A DNA stretch of 48,401 nucleotides, from NCBI GenBank assembly GCA_018812625.1, contig JAHJDH010000019.1, positions 1 to 48,401 on the forward strand, given 5' to 3'. The DNA comes from Microcaldota archaeon. Its GTDB lineage: Archaea; Micrarchaeota; Micrarchaeia; Anstonellales; Bilamarchaeaceae. Under the pieces are notes generated by a model, which saw nothing but the letters and a program-made list of their open reading frames with translations, did not search any database and was not told where the DNA came from. This document shows positions 42,187-48,401 of the stretch, piece by piece; position 1 is the stretch's first letter, and every line of letters begins with the position of its first letter. Position numbers and translations under genes: made by a program.

Positions 42187-43089
42187 ATGAAATTAAACAG
42201 AAGGCGATTTTTAGGACGGGCTGGCGCAGCTGCTGCTTTGCTATTTGTAAGCGGATGCGGTCCGCATTTAGAAAACATAAGAGATTCTTCTCAAGATTCA
42301 AAAGCAACTTCGAAAGTTCTTTCTATTCTCAGATCTACTATTAATAAATCCGGTCCACTTGATGCAGAGAGTACTGCTCTTGTTCAAATGGGCGATTCGG
42401 CTATTCCTGGCATGCTAAGTGCTTTACGTGATGAAGATCAGGAACTTCGAGCTAGTGCTGTTTGGGGACTTGGCGAGATGGTTGAACAAAATGAAAGTAA
42501 TGTTCAAATGCTAACTACTGTGCCTCCTTTAATCGAAGCATTGTCTGATCCATACTGGAAAGTTCGACAGGGAGCTGCATGGGTTCTTGGTGGACTTGGA
42601 AGAATTTATCCAAGTGATAAGCAAATGAAGGGAGCAACTCCAGTTCTAACAACAAAGCTTCAAGATTCAAAAGTTGAGGTTAGGCAAGCTGCTGCTATGG
42701 CACTTAGGACTCTTGGAAATGCCTCTTCTATTCCCCCACTTATGGAATCTCTATCTGATTCTGAAATGACTGATTATGCTCAAGAAGCATTAGTCGCATT
42801 GGGAGATCCAGTGCCATTAATTGCCGCTTTGTCTACGACCGATGAAGCATCAAGAAGGCTCATTATCCGTGTTCTTGGTGAAATGGGAGCTGTTGCTACT
42901 TCGCAGTTAATAGAAGGCCTTGCGAATTCTGATGCAAATATAAGATTAGGTTGTGCAAATGCTCTCACTCGCATTGGAACTGCAACAACTGCAGTACCAG
43001 CATTAGAGCGTGTTCTTGAAAACGATCCTGATCAAAGAGTTCGTGATGCAGCACAAATTGCAATTGATGCAACTTATGTTAGCAATTAA
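42187..43089 (+). CDS. Tat-exported HEAT-repeat lipoprotein
   Basis: The 300-aa protein begins MKLNRRRFLGRAGAAAALLFVSGCG. The RRRFLG motif is a twin-arginine signal and VSGC a lipobox, so it should be folded before export and then lipid-anchored. The remainder is HEAT/PBS-lyase-type repeats of about 35 residues: DSAIPGMLSALRDEDQELRA, PPLIEALSDPYWKVRQGAAW, PVLTTKLQDSKVEVRQAAAM, SIPPLMESLSDSE, QLIEGLANSDANIRLGCANA, and AVPALERVLENDPDQRVRDA. It is a scaffold outside the cell; the partner is unknown. A CTAAATATATTA box lies about 23 nt before the ATG. Its stop overlaps the convergent ligase gene by 4 bp. Confidence 0.85.
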   Translation: MKLNRRRFLGRAGAAAALLFVSGCGPHLENIRDSSQDSKATSKVLSILRSTINKSGPLDAESTALVQMGDSAIPGMLSALRDEDQELRASAVWGLGEMVEQNESNVQMLTTVPPLIEALSDPYWKVRQGAAWVLGGLGRIYPSDKQMKGATPVLTTKLQDSKVEVRQAAAMALRTLGNASSIPPLMESLSDSEMTDYAQEALVALGDPVPLIAALSTTDEASRRLIIRVLGEMGAVATSQLIEGLANSDANIRLGCANALTRIGTATTAVPALERVLENDPDQRVRDAAQIAIDATYVSN

Positions 43090-44339
43090 TTCTTTATTTT
43101 AACTTTTGAAATTACTCTTCTTTGTTTTGTTCCTATTTTTTGAATTTTATCAACTATCTCTATTTCAATGGTGACATTCTCGTTCAAACATGCTTCCTTT
43201 ATCCTATCTATCATCTCTTTCTCATGTTTGAATCCATCTTTGGTTGGGATCACTTTTACAACAAACAAATCTGGTCTTTCCTGAATTATCTGATATTCAG
43301 ATATCCCTTTGTATATATCTCCTCTATATTCTACCAGAATTTTCATCGGAGTTATCTTTCTTCCGCTGGGCAGTGTTATCATGTCATCGCACCTTCCTTC
43401 AATTGATTTCAAAACAGGAAGGCTTCTTCCACAGGAACATTCTTTTCCCCAGCTGGCAAGGTCTCCTATCTTATATCTTATCAGAGGCATCGTTGTGTTT
43501 CGAAGAGATGTTAGAACTACCTCTCCAAGCCCGCTATTTTTTGCATTTCCTTTTGAATCAACAATTTCCAGAATCACGGAATTCGTGTTAATGTGCAAAC
43601 TGTGTTCTTCCGGACATTCCCAGCCAAGCGGACCAAATTCCCAGCATCCATACATGTTGAATACAGGACAGGAAAATGATTCTTCTATGGTTTTTCTATA
43701 ATCTTTTGTAAGCATTTCAGCTCCGCAAATAGCTGATTTGAGTTTAATCGGATTTTCCATATTGGCTTTTGCTATCAGATATATCATACTGGGATATCCG
43801 CCAAGTCCGTCTACTTTCTTTTTTCTCATAATGGAAAGAATGTTTCCTATATCCTCATTTACATGGAAAAAAATATTCCTGAATAATCCGAATTTTGAAT
43901 CGAATCTTGGTTTTTGGTAGTAGCCTCTAGCTTCAATTCTAGCTATCACATCCAAAGGAGAACGTCCTTTTTCAAGAGCCGAAGCATCGTCTAAGCATTT
44001 ACGAAAAAGTGAAGATTCCATGTCTGAGTAAATCTTCATTGGCTTTCCACTTGAACCTGAGGTTCTGAGAACTTTCAAATCTTGTTTATTTATCCCATTT
44101 CTGATAAAAGAATCAGGATTATCGCGAACTTTATTTTTTTCAGTAATTGGAAAATCAGACAATGAATCTACTGGAGATTCAAAGAGATGTTTATAATATT
44201 CGGTCTCTGATGCAGCTTGAAACATTTTTTCTAATTGTTCCTCCTGAACTTTTTTTAGGAGGTTAGTGTCTCTCCATTGCCTCTTGATTTCTAGAATGGT
44301 TCTCAATTCTTTAAGATTCACAATATCTATGTTGAACAA
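43086..44339 (-). CDS. PaaK/CapK-type adenylate-forming enzyme
   Basis: The 417-aa protein belongs to the phenylacetate-CoA ligase / CapK branch of the AMP-forming superfamily. The phosphate loop LRTSGSSGKPMKIYS near residues 90-105, the YGCWEFGPLGWECPE segment near 225-240, RYKIGDLASWGKECSCGR near 285-303 and the following GRCDDMITLPSGRKITP are diagnostic. The substrate is not evident; CapK-like members often act in polysaccharide or lipid assembly, F390 synthetases on a cofactor. It is slightly shorter than classic PaaK. The start is a TTG at 44339, with GTG 44321 also possible. It is followed by no obvious partner, but the surface-protein genes next door make a cell-envelope role plausible. 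Confidence 0.82.
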   Translation of the reverse strand: MFNIDIVNLKELRTILEIKRQWRDTNLLKKVQEEQLEKMFQAASETEYYKHLFESPVDSLSDFPITEKNKVRDNPDSFIRNGINKQDLKVLRTSGSSGKPMKIYSDMESSLFRKCLDDASALEKGRSPLDVIARIEARGYYQKPRFDSKFGLFRNIFFHVNEDIGNILSIMRKKKVDGLGGYPSMIYLIAKANMENPIKLKSAICGAEMLTKDYRKTIEESFSCPVFNMYGCWEFGPLGWECPEEHSLHINTNSVILEIVDSKGNAKNSGLGEVVLTSLRNTTMPLIRYKIGDLASWGKECSCGRSLPVLKSIEGRCDDMITLPSGRKITPMKILVEYRGDIYKGISEYQIIQERPDLFVVKVIPTKDGFKHEKEMIDRIKEACLNENVTIEIEIVDKIQKIGTKQRRVISKVKIKN

Positions 44340-44380
44340 TGCATTTTAATTCATGAATATTTCGTCAAATCTTCAATTTT

Positions 44381-44989
44381 CTATGATTGAGTATCCGGAG
44401 TTATCTCATATAGCAATACTCTTGCTTGTTTTTTTACCATGATGTCAAAACATGTATAGTTCCATTCATTTTCAATTCCATACCCATGTTTCTTAATGGA
44501 ATTATGGAATCGTTCATAATTCTTCGGATATGCATCAGAATACTGGATCCAGATTCTGCCATTTTTTGTTAGGTATCCTTTAGCTTCCTTGAAGAATCTG
44601 CCAACAACTCCATCTTCATAAACTGCATGGGCAGATGAAGCTTTTGCAGATCCTTCAGACCATGGAGCAGCAAAAATTATCGTATCAAATTTTCCGTTTA
44701 CTTCGGTAAAAAGATCGCTTTGCAAAACAGTGGCATTTGGAACATGTTTTTTTGTTGCCTTAACAGCAGCAGGATTTATGTCTGCTGCAACAACCTCTTT
44801 TGCTCCTTTTTCAAATGCCATCCTGGAAATGACTCCAGAGCCCGGACCTATCTCAAGAACTCTTGTCCCAACATTCATATTATCTTCATATTGTTTTATT
44901 CTTCTTGGAGATGGAGTTAGATATCCTTTTTTGTTAATATAGTCCCAACCTAAAATCTTTGATAATGTAATTCTAAGAAAAGTTCTCAT
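44381..44989 (-). CDS. Class I SAM-dependent methyltransferase
   Basis: The 202-aa protein has motif I VLEIGPGSGVISRMA near residue 42, the acidic AADINPAAV near 66, and a PrmC/RsmC-like core (TIIFAAPWSEG near 107) where the usual NPPY is replaced by AAPW. The last 60 residues complete the Rossmann fold (GRIWIQYSDAYPKNYERF). NPPY-type enzymes methylate amide or base nitrogens, so loss of the NPPY box argues for a different substrate. ATG 44989 is chosen over GTG 44998 because of a GGTG site upstream. It lies between the PaaK-like gene and the kinase-fold gene, all on the same strand but with separate gaps of 41 and 59 nt. Confidence 0.8.
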   Translation of the reverse strand: MRTFLRITLSKILGWDYINKKGYLTPSPRRIKQYEDNMNVGTRVLEIGPGSGVISRMAFEKGAKEVVAADINPAAVKATKKHVPNATVLQSDLFTEVNGKFDTIIFAAPWSEGSAKASSAHAVYEDGVVGRFFKEAKGYLTKNGRIWIQYSDAYPKNYERFHNSIKKHGYGIENEWNYTCFDIMVKKQARVLLYEITPDTQS

Positions 44990-45048
44990 GATTAGCACCA
45001 GTATTATGTTCGTCCGGCTATTTTTTTATTCTATGTCTACTCGCTCTG

Positions 45049-46158
45049 CTATTCTGGGCACTGGAACATTCCAAGCTCTCTCGTTATTTTCATCTCATCT
45101 AGCATCGTGTTTCTAAAACCAACAACTCCACCACTAATTCTGCTTGCAATGATGCCAATGGTCTCTGGGCTAAGTTCAACATCAAATATAGTACAATCAA
45201 CAAAATGGACTCTTGCAACATGTTCTGAAAAAACATCTGCTATGATCAACCTATTTTTTTCTGCCTGCTCAAAAAAATCAGAAGCATATTCAAGATGTTT
45301 ATCTATTGCACGGTCATCTCTAAATAATTCTTCATCAAGACCGAGCTGTCTAAGATAAATTCTTTGGTTGAACATGTTTCTGCCTTGAGCTGGAATCGGA
45401 TAATAAGAAAATAAGTATTCGTGGTCTACAGCAGTTACTGGAGTATTTTTCCCAAAAACAATCCCTCCTTCATTTCTATCGAGCATCCCAAAAACATAAT
45501 CAAAAGCAGTTATTGCTATTATTCTTTTGAATATCTCAGTATATTCCTGCTTAGTATCAGGAGTATCACTTAATGGCAAAACGAAATGATCAAAAACACC
45601 TCTTCCAGGAGCTCCTGCAATAACTATCCAATCATCAATACACTCACTTCTACAAGATGGCAGTCCAGATATTTCTAGTAATTTGTATCCTGTTTCTTCT
45701 TGCCTGGCATTTCTTGATTTGCAAAATGCTTTTTTTCCATCGCTAAAATCTATTCTCAGTAATTGTCCTGGGCGTGCGTACAATTGGCCCCTTGCAGTTA
45801 GTGGTGTTGTAGATAAAAGTGATATCAGCTCTACTTCTGATTCTGTGCAGCAGAGTTTCTTTGCACTTTCTACTAATATGTCAAGGCTACTTCTATCAAC
45901 CGAATCAATATCTGGTGCGTGTCTAAGTGCAAATTCCCGCTGCCCAAGCTCAAGAGCAACAACACATACTGCGCTTGCTATTTCTGCTCTTCTTTCTTTT
46001 GGAGCTTTCATTAAGTTTGATTCAAGTATCTCTCCAAAAAATCGATTAATGCTGCCATCCTGGATGGCTTGTGCTGCCATCAGCTTGATCTGATTGTCAA
46101 GCCTGAGTTTTTGCAAGTCAATTCCAATACCATTAACATTAATTATGCGAGGAGCCAT
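45049..46158 (-). CDS. Kinase-fold protein, HipA / PI3K-like catalytic motifs (predicted)
   Basis: The 369-aa protein is not one I recognise by family, but the C-terminal two thirds looks like an atypical kinase. A candidate ATP lysine lies in AFCKSRNARQEETGYKLLE near residue 145. A catalytic-loop-like FDYVFGMLDRNEGGIVF near 230-246 has D-R-N spacing like the H-x-D-R-x3-N loop of HipA, and a metal-binding Asp in VTAVDHEYLFSY follows near 253-264. The N-terminal third is helical (IKLMAAQAIQDGSINRFFGE). Phosphotransfer activity and target are inferred only. ATG 46158 is chosen from a TTTTATAAAA box at 46188-46197; the frame is open upstream to 46188. Confidence 0.5.
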   Translation of the reverse strand: MAPRIINVNGIGIDLQKLRLDNQIKLMAAQAIQDGSINRFFGEILESNLMKAPKERRAEIASAVCVVALELGQREFALRHAPDIDSVDRSSLDILVESAKKLCCTESEVELISLLSTTPLTARGQLYARPGQLLRIDFSDGKKAFCKSRNARQEETGYKLLEISGLPSCRSECIDDWIVIAGAPGRGVFDHFVLPLSDTPDTKQEYTEIFKRIIAITAFDYVFGMLDRNEGGIVFGKNTPVTAVDHEYLFSYYPIPAQGRNMFNQRIYLRQLGLDEELFRDDRAIDKHLEYASDFFEQAEKNRLIIADVFSEHVARVHFVDCTIFDVELSPETIGIIASRISGGVVGFRNTMLDEMKITRELGMFQCPE

Positions 46159-46187
46159 TTTAACACAAAAATAGATTGTGAATAACA

Positions 46188-46197
46188 TTTTATAAAA
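46188..46197 (-). promoter_or_regulatory. TATA box for the kinase-fold gene
   Basis: Perfect palindromic TTTTATAAAA centred about 35 nt before ATG 46158, giving a predicted 8-nt leader. Confidence 0.55.
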
Positions 46198-46263
46198 GTT
46201 ATCAAAAATGAGAGAATATGATATTAATCAATCTCATGTCATGGGTGCCACTATTTTTTTAAC

Positions 46264-47058
46264 CTATTTAGAAAATGTATTTTTGTAATTGTGAAAAAAT
46301 ATGTGGTATGGTGCCATGATACAAAACACAATTTTATCCAGATATGGCCATTCTTTTTTTACTTTGTCAAATTTCATCCTTAAGTTGAATGTTTTCATCG
46401 CAACTGGATGGTATTCATTTGCAATAATCACATCCTCAAATGCCATTATGATGCATCTGAACGCTCTTTTCAATGCTCTATCTGGAGAAACGAAAACCAA
46501 AAAAGAAGTTATGATGGAAATAAAAAAATCATATGTGAAAAGTTTTCGAAATGGATGCAATTTTGATCTATATCTTATCAAATCTGGTATTATGTATCTG
46601 CCATAAACTATTTTTCCTGAAATGCTGGCATGTCTTATGCGGGATATCTCATACCCAACCAAATGATCCAAAAAACTGAAAATTCTTTGGAAAATCGAAG
46701 TAGGTTTTAATTTTGTTGGTCCTCTTATGGCAATATATTCGTTCTTTTGATTTTTGTGAAAAATAGAAAATAGTCTGTGCTTCTTTGCCTTTTCATCTGC
46801 TTCAACAAACCTGGTCTTGTATCTTTTATCAAGTTTCAAAAATATCCTTTGAGCATTTTCTTTTATCTTAGCAACATCTTCATCTTTTTTCATTATTATA
46901 CTCAGATCAAAATCTCCTTCTCCCAATACAAAATCTCCCCTACTTATGCTGCCTGTAAGTATGATGAATTCTATTTCTTTGGGATGGGCATGAATGATCT
47001 CATCAACAAATTCAGAAATAACTCTGTTAGCTAATTCAAGATCGTTTTTAGAGTTCAT
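46264..47058 (-). CDS. Pol-beta-type nucleotidyltransferase, paralogue of the gene at 1020
   Basis: The 264-aa protein carries ILTGSISRGDFVLGEGDFDL near residues 33-52: the G-S-x2-R-G and D-F-D metal motif of the nucleotidyltransferase superfamily, with FDL instead of the usual IDL. The following segment (a DKRYKTR motif near 75, HRLFSIFHKNQ near 95) and the helical C-terminal half match the paralogue at 1020-1901. Substrate unknown. It has no HEPN/MNT antitoxin-like neighbour directly adjacent. A CTTATAAAG box at 47088-47096 precedes it with a short leader. Confidence 0.72.
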   Translation of the reverse strand: MNSKNDLELANRVISEFVDEIIHAHPKEIEFIILTGSISRGDFVLGEGDFDLSIIMKKDEDVAKIKENAQRIFLKLDKRYKTRFVEADEKAKKHRLFSIFHKNQKNEYIAIRGPTKLKPTSIFQRIFSFLDHLVGYEISRIRHASISGKIVYGRYIIPDLIRYRSKLHPFRKLFTYDFFISIITSFLVFVSPDRALKRAFRCIIMAFEDVIIANEYHPVAMKTFNLRMKFDKVKKEWPYLDKIVFCIMAPYHIFFHNYKNTFSK

Positions 47059-47281
47059 ATTTTTTCAACAATTTTATGCTAATTATCCTTTATAAGTCCC
47101 AACCCCAAGATCGAAGTGTTGTGACTGTATTTTTATTAACATTTCAACAAATAAAAAATTATTAAGCCTGGAAATTCGAGTAAAAACGCCCCAACGGGGA
47201 GCCTATGATCAGATTCGACGCCTACACTAACTATGCAACATCCAGCATAATTGTACAATATATTGCATGTAGAATTTATAT
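47059..47281. other. Intergenic region with hairpin and inverted repeats, no convincing gene
   Basis: This 223-nt gap holds the nucleotidyltransferase TATA box (47088-47096), a CCCC-AAC-GGGG hairpin at 47189-47199, the palindrome ATTGTACAAT at 47250-47259, and ATGCAA/TTGCAT arms at 47233-47238 and 47263-47268. A 31-codon plus-strand frame from ATG 47205 has GGGGAG upstream but looks non-coding. I see no tRNA fold. Confidence 0.4.
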
Positions 47282-47941
47282 TCATTTTGGAGACTTTTGT
47301 TGAATGTTGGTTTGAGATCTTGTTTCTTCCGTCATTCTTTTAACAGAATCCATGTATTTCATGTGGAGATCCCCGTTAACTTTCTTAACCACTTCAAATA
47401 ACTCCAATCCAAGATCAAAATCCTTTTTCAACTTGGATTTAGTTGGTATTTTTTTGAAGAGATTGTGGGCCGAATCATTTCTTGCTTTATTAAACCTCAT
47501 CAATTTTTTGTAAGTTTCAATATCAATCAAACCCAGATCACACAAAATTTCTGCTACAGTTTTGTATTTGTATTCACTGAAAAAATACAAGTTTTTTTTA
47601 CCTTTCTTTTTTGACATTAGAGTGAAGGATGCCATTGGATTTATCAATCGACAGGCCATGTCATATGAACTGTTCATGTTTATCCCAATAAGATAATGCA
47701 ATAATATGATGGGTTCAACATAATGTCCTTCATCAAATGATTTTTTCAACCATTCTACATCTATTTTAATAGATCGATTAAATTTTCCATCTTCTGTTAA
47801 TTCCACCATGAAATAGCCTCCTGGATCAATATAGCTTTGCTCGAAGTATGTAAAAATAGCTGCATAATACCAAAGAAAAGGAGATTTGACAGCGTGGGGT
47901 ATTTCGTTGTTCCCCACGCCGAAATAATATGACCGTAACAC
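47282..47941 (-). CDS. HEPN-like protein with RX4H motif, unknown function
   Basis: The 219-aa protein is mainly helical. Near residue 155 it contains FNKARNDSAHNLF, an R-x4-H arrangement like the catalytic motif of HEPN RNases, at the end of a helix as expected. The N-terminal part has aromatic-rich helices (SPFLWYYAAIFTYFEQSYID) and the C-terminus is basic and Gln-rich. HEPN proteins serve as toxin or defence nucleases or as RNA-processing subunits; the match is motif-level only. The GTG start at 47941 has AGAGG about 8 nt upstream and a CATATAAAAG box near 47953-47962. It follows the winged-helix gene by 36 nt on the same strand. Confidence 0.5.
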   Translation of the reverse strand: MLRSYYFGVGNNEIPHAVKSPFLWYYAAIFTYFEQSYIDPGGYFMVELTEDGKFNRSIKIDVEWLKKSFDEGHYVEPIILLHYLIGINMNSSYDMACRLINPMASFTLMSKKKGKKNLYFFSEYKYKTVAEILCDLGLIDIETYKKLMRFNKARNDSAHNLFKKIPTKSKLKKDFDLGLELFEVVKKVNGDLHMKYMDSVKRMTEETRSQTNIQQKSPK

Positions 47942-47977
47942 CGAAACAGCCTCTTTTATATGTGAAGTTATTGTTGA

Positions 47978-48397
47978 TTAACCAAGGAATGTAAGTGCAT
48001 TCTTGCCATCTTTAGTTATTTTCACCTTGGCCCTTTTTCCAGTTCCGACTATTTCGATGAACTTCCATTCTAATAAAGGTTTGATGAATCCGCGATTAAG
48101 AGCAGCATACTTTGCAGATGCCTTATTTTTTGTCTCTTCATCATTTTGCACTTGAATCATGTCTGCTTTTTCAAGTTCATGGATTAGATCATTTTTCTTT
48201 ATTGTCCCACCCTTCTCCTCAATTAGCTTTAAAGCTATAATATGAGCATCTGGAGGTTTGGTCATTTGATATCGTGGAAGATAATGAATATCCTTGCAAC
48301 CGATACTCATTTGCTGCCCTTTTTCAGGAGTCACCTCATAATCCTCAGGTTCGACATAATATGGTATCAAAGTGGCATTGATTTCTTTGAATATCAT
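47978..48397 (-). CDS. Winged-helix protein, possibly continuing beyond the window
   Basis: The 139-aa frame reaches within four bases of the window edge, so the true start may lie outside; ATG 48397 is the first one visible. Residues 1-45 are an extended region with YLPRYQMTKPPDA. Residues 45-139 look like a winged helix: a helix pair with GTIKKNDLIHELEKADMIQV, a helix with KASAKYAALNRGFIKPLLEW, and a beta wing FIEIVGTGKRAKVKITKDG. It resembles small archaeal DNA-binding regulators. It precedes the HEPN-like gene, and the two may form a regulator/effector pair. Confidence 0.6.
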   Translation of the reverse strand: MIFKEINATLIPYYVEPEDYEVTPEKGQQMSIGCKDIHYLPRYQMTKPPDAHIIALKLIEEKGGTIKKNDLIHELEKADMIQVQNDEETKNKASAKYAALNRGFIKPLLEWKFIEIVGTGKRAKVKITKDGKNALTFLG

Positions 48398-48401
48398 GCA
48401 G

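Noticed and set aside
47160-47270. Possible tRNA or box C/D RNA in the intergenic gap
   Set aside because: TTCGA-like fragments are present on both strands but no acceptor, T or anticodon stems can be paired around them.
47205-47300. 31-codon frame with GGGGAG upstream
   Set aside because: The encoded peptide has no recognisable composition or motif and runs into the convergent gene; probably chance.

Overview
The window is a gene-dense, AT-rich stretch of an archaeal chromosome. The archaeal signs are: a tRNA gene interrupted by two bulge-helix-bulge introns; TATA boxes centred about 25-27 nt before start codons (leaderless first genes) with GGTG-type ribosome binding sites for internal operon genes; the archaea-type mevalonate route; a duplicated Lrp/AsnC regulator; an M42 aminopeptidase; a circularly permuted GTPase; a DUF2666-like protein; and the first codons of what looks like a Holliday junction resolvase Hjc. 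The mixture of many small lipoproteins, Cys-rich and HEAT-repeat proteins recalls DPANN or other uncultured euryarchaeal-type lineages, but I cannot fix the phylum from sequence alone.

Layout. 1-5 kb: edge fragment of hjc, two overlapping CheY-like receivers, an operon of M42 peptidase / YlqF-type GTPase / nucleotidyltransferase, a YprB-like RNase H-fold nuclease and a small secreted protein. 5-8.3 kb: Kazal-containing lipoprotein, a HEAT-like protein and the two subunits of phosphomevalonate dehydratase. 8.3-14.7 kb: uvrB-uvrA-uvrC operon. 14.7-21.5 kb: small membrane protein and HEAT protein, ubiX-ubiD pair, a fusion of the archaeal threonyl-tRNA synthetase editing domain to a methyltransferase, a triple HTH protein, a double Lrp protein and isopentenyl phosphate kinase. 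21.5-28 kb: beta-propeller lipoprotein, endonuclease III, stomatin, mevalonate kinase with a DUF2666-like partner, a three-repeat protein and tRNA-Thr(GGU). 28-31.7 kb: two lipoproteins, a 460-aa unknown protein, and two tiny paralogous CCCH zinc-ribbon proteins. 31.7-42.1 kb: two giant membrane-anchored parallel beta-helix surface proteins. 42.2-48.4 kb: Tat HEAT lipoprotein, PaaK/CapK-type adenylating enzyme, methyltransferase, kinase-fold protein, a second nucleotidyltransferase, and a winged-helix / HEPN-like pair at the edge.

How it fits together. Four separate loci encode every step from mevalonate to IPP by the trans-anhydromevalonate phosphate route: mevalonate kinase, AcnX-type phosphomevalonate dehydratase (two subunits), UbiD decarboxylase with UbiX supplying prenylated FMN, and isopentenyl phosphate kinase. 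UvrABC plus endonuclease III give nucleotide and base excision repair. At least five proteins carry lipoboxes and two very large proteins are anchored by a C-terminal helix, so much of the window builds the cell surface.

Most notable: the editing-domain/methyltransferase fusion with an inverted repeat over its TATA box; the tRNA-Thr(GGU) with a D-loop intron as well as an anticodon-loop intron; the zinc-ribbon microprotein translationally coupled to an unknown gene; and the tandemly duplicated beta-helix modules. No CRISPR array, insertion sequence or rRNA was seen.
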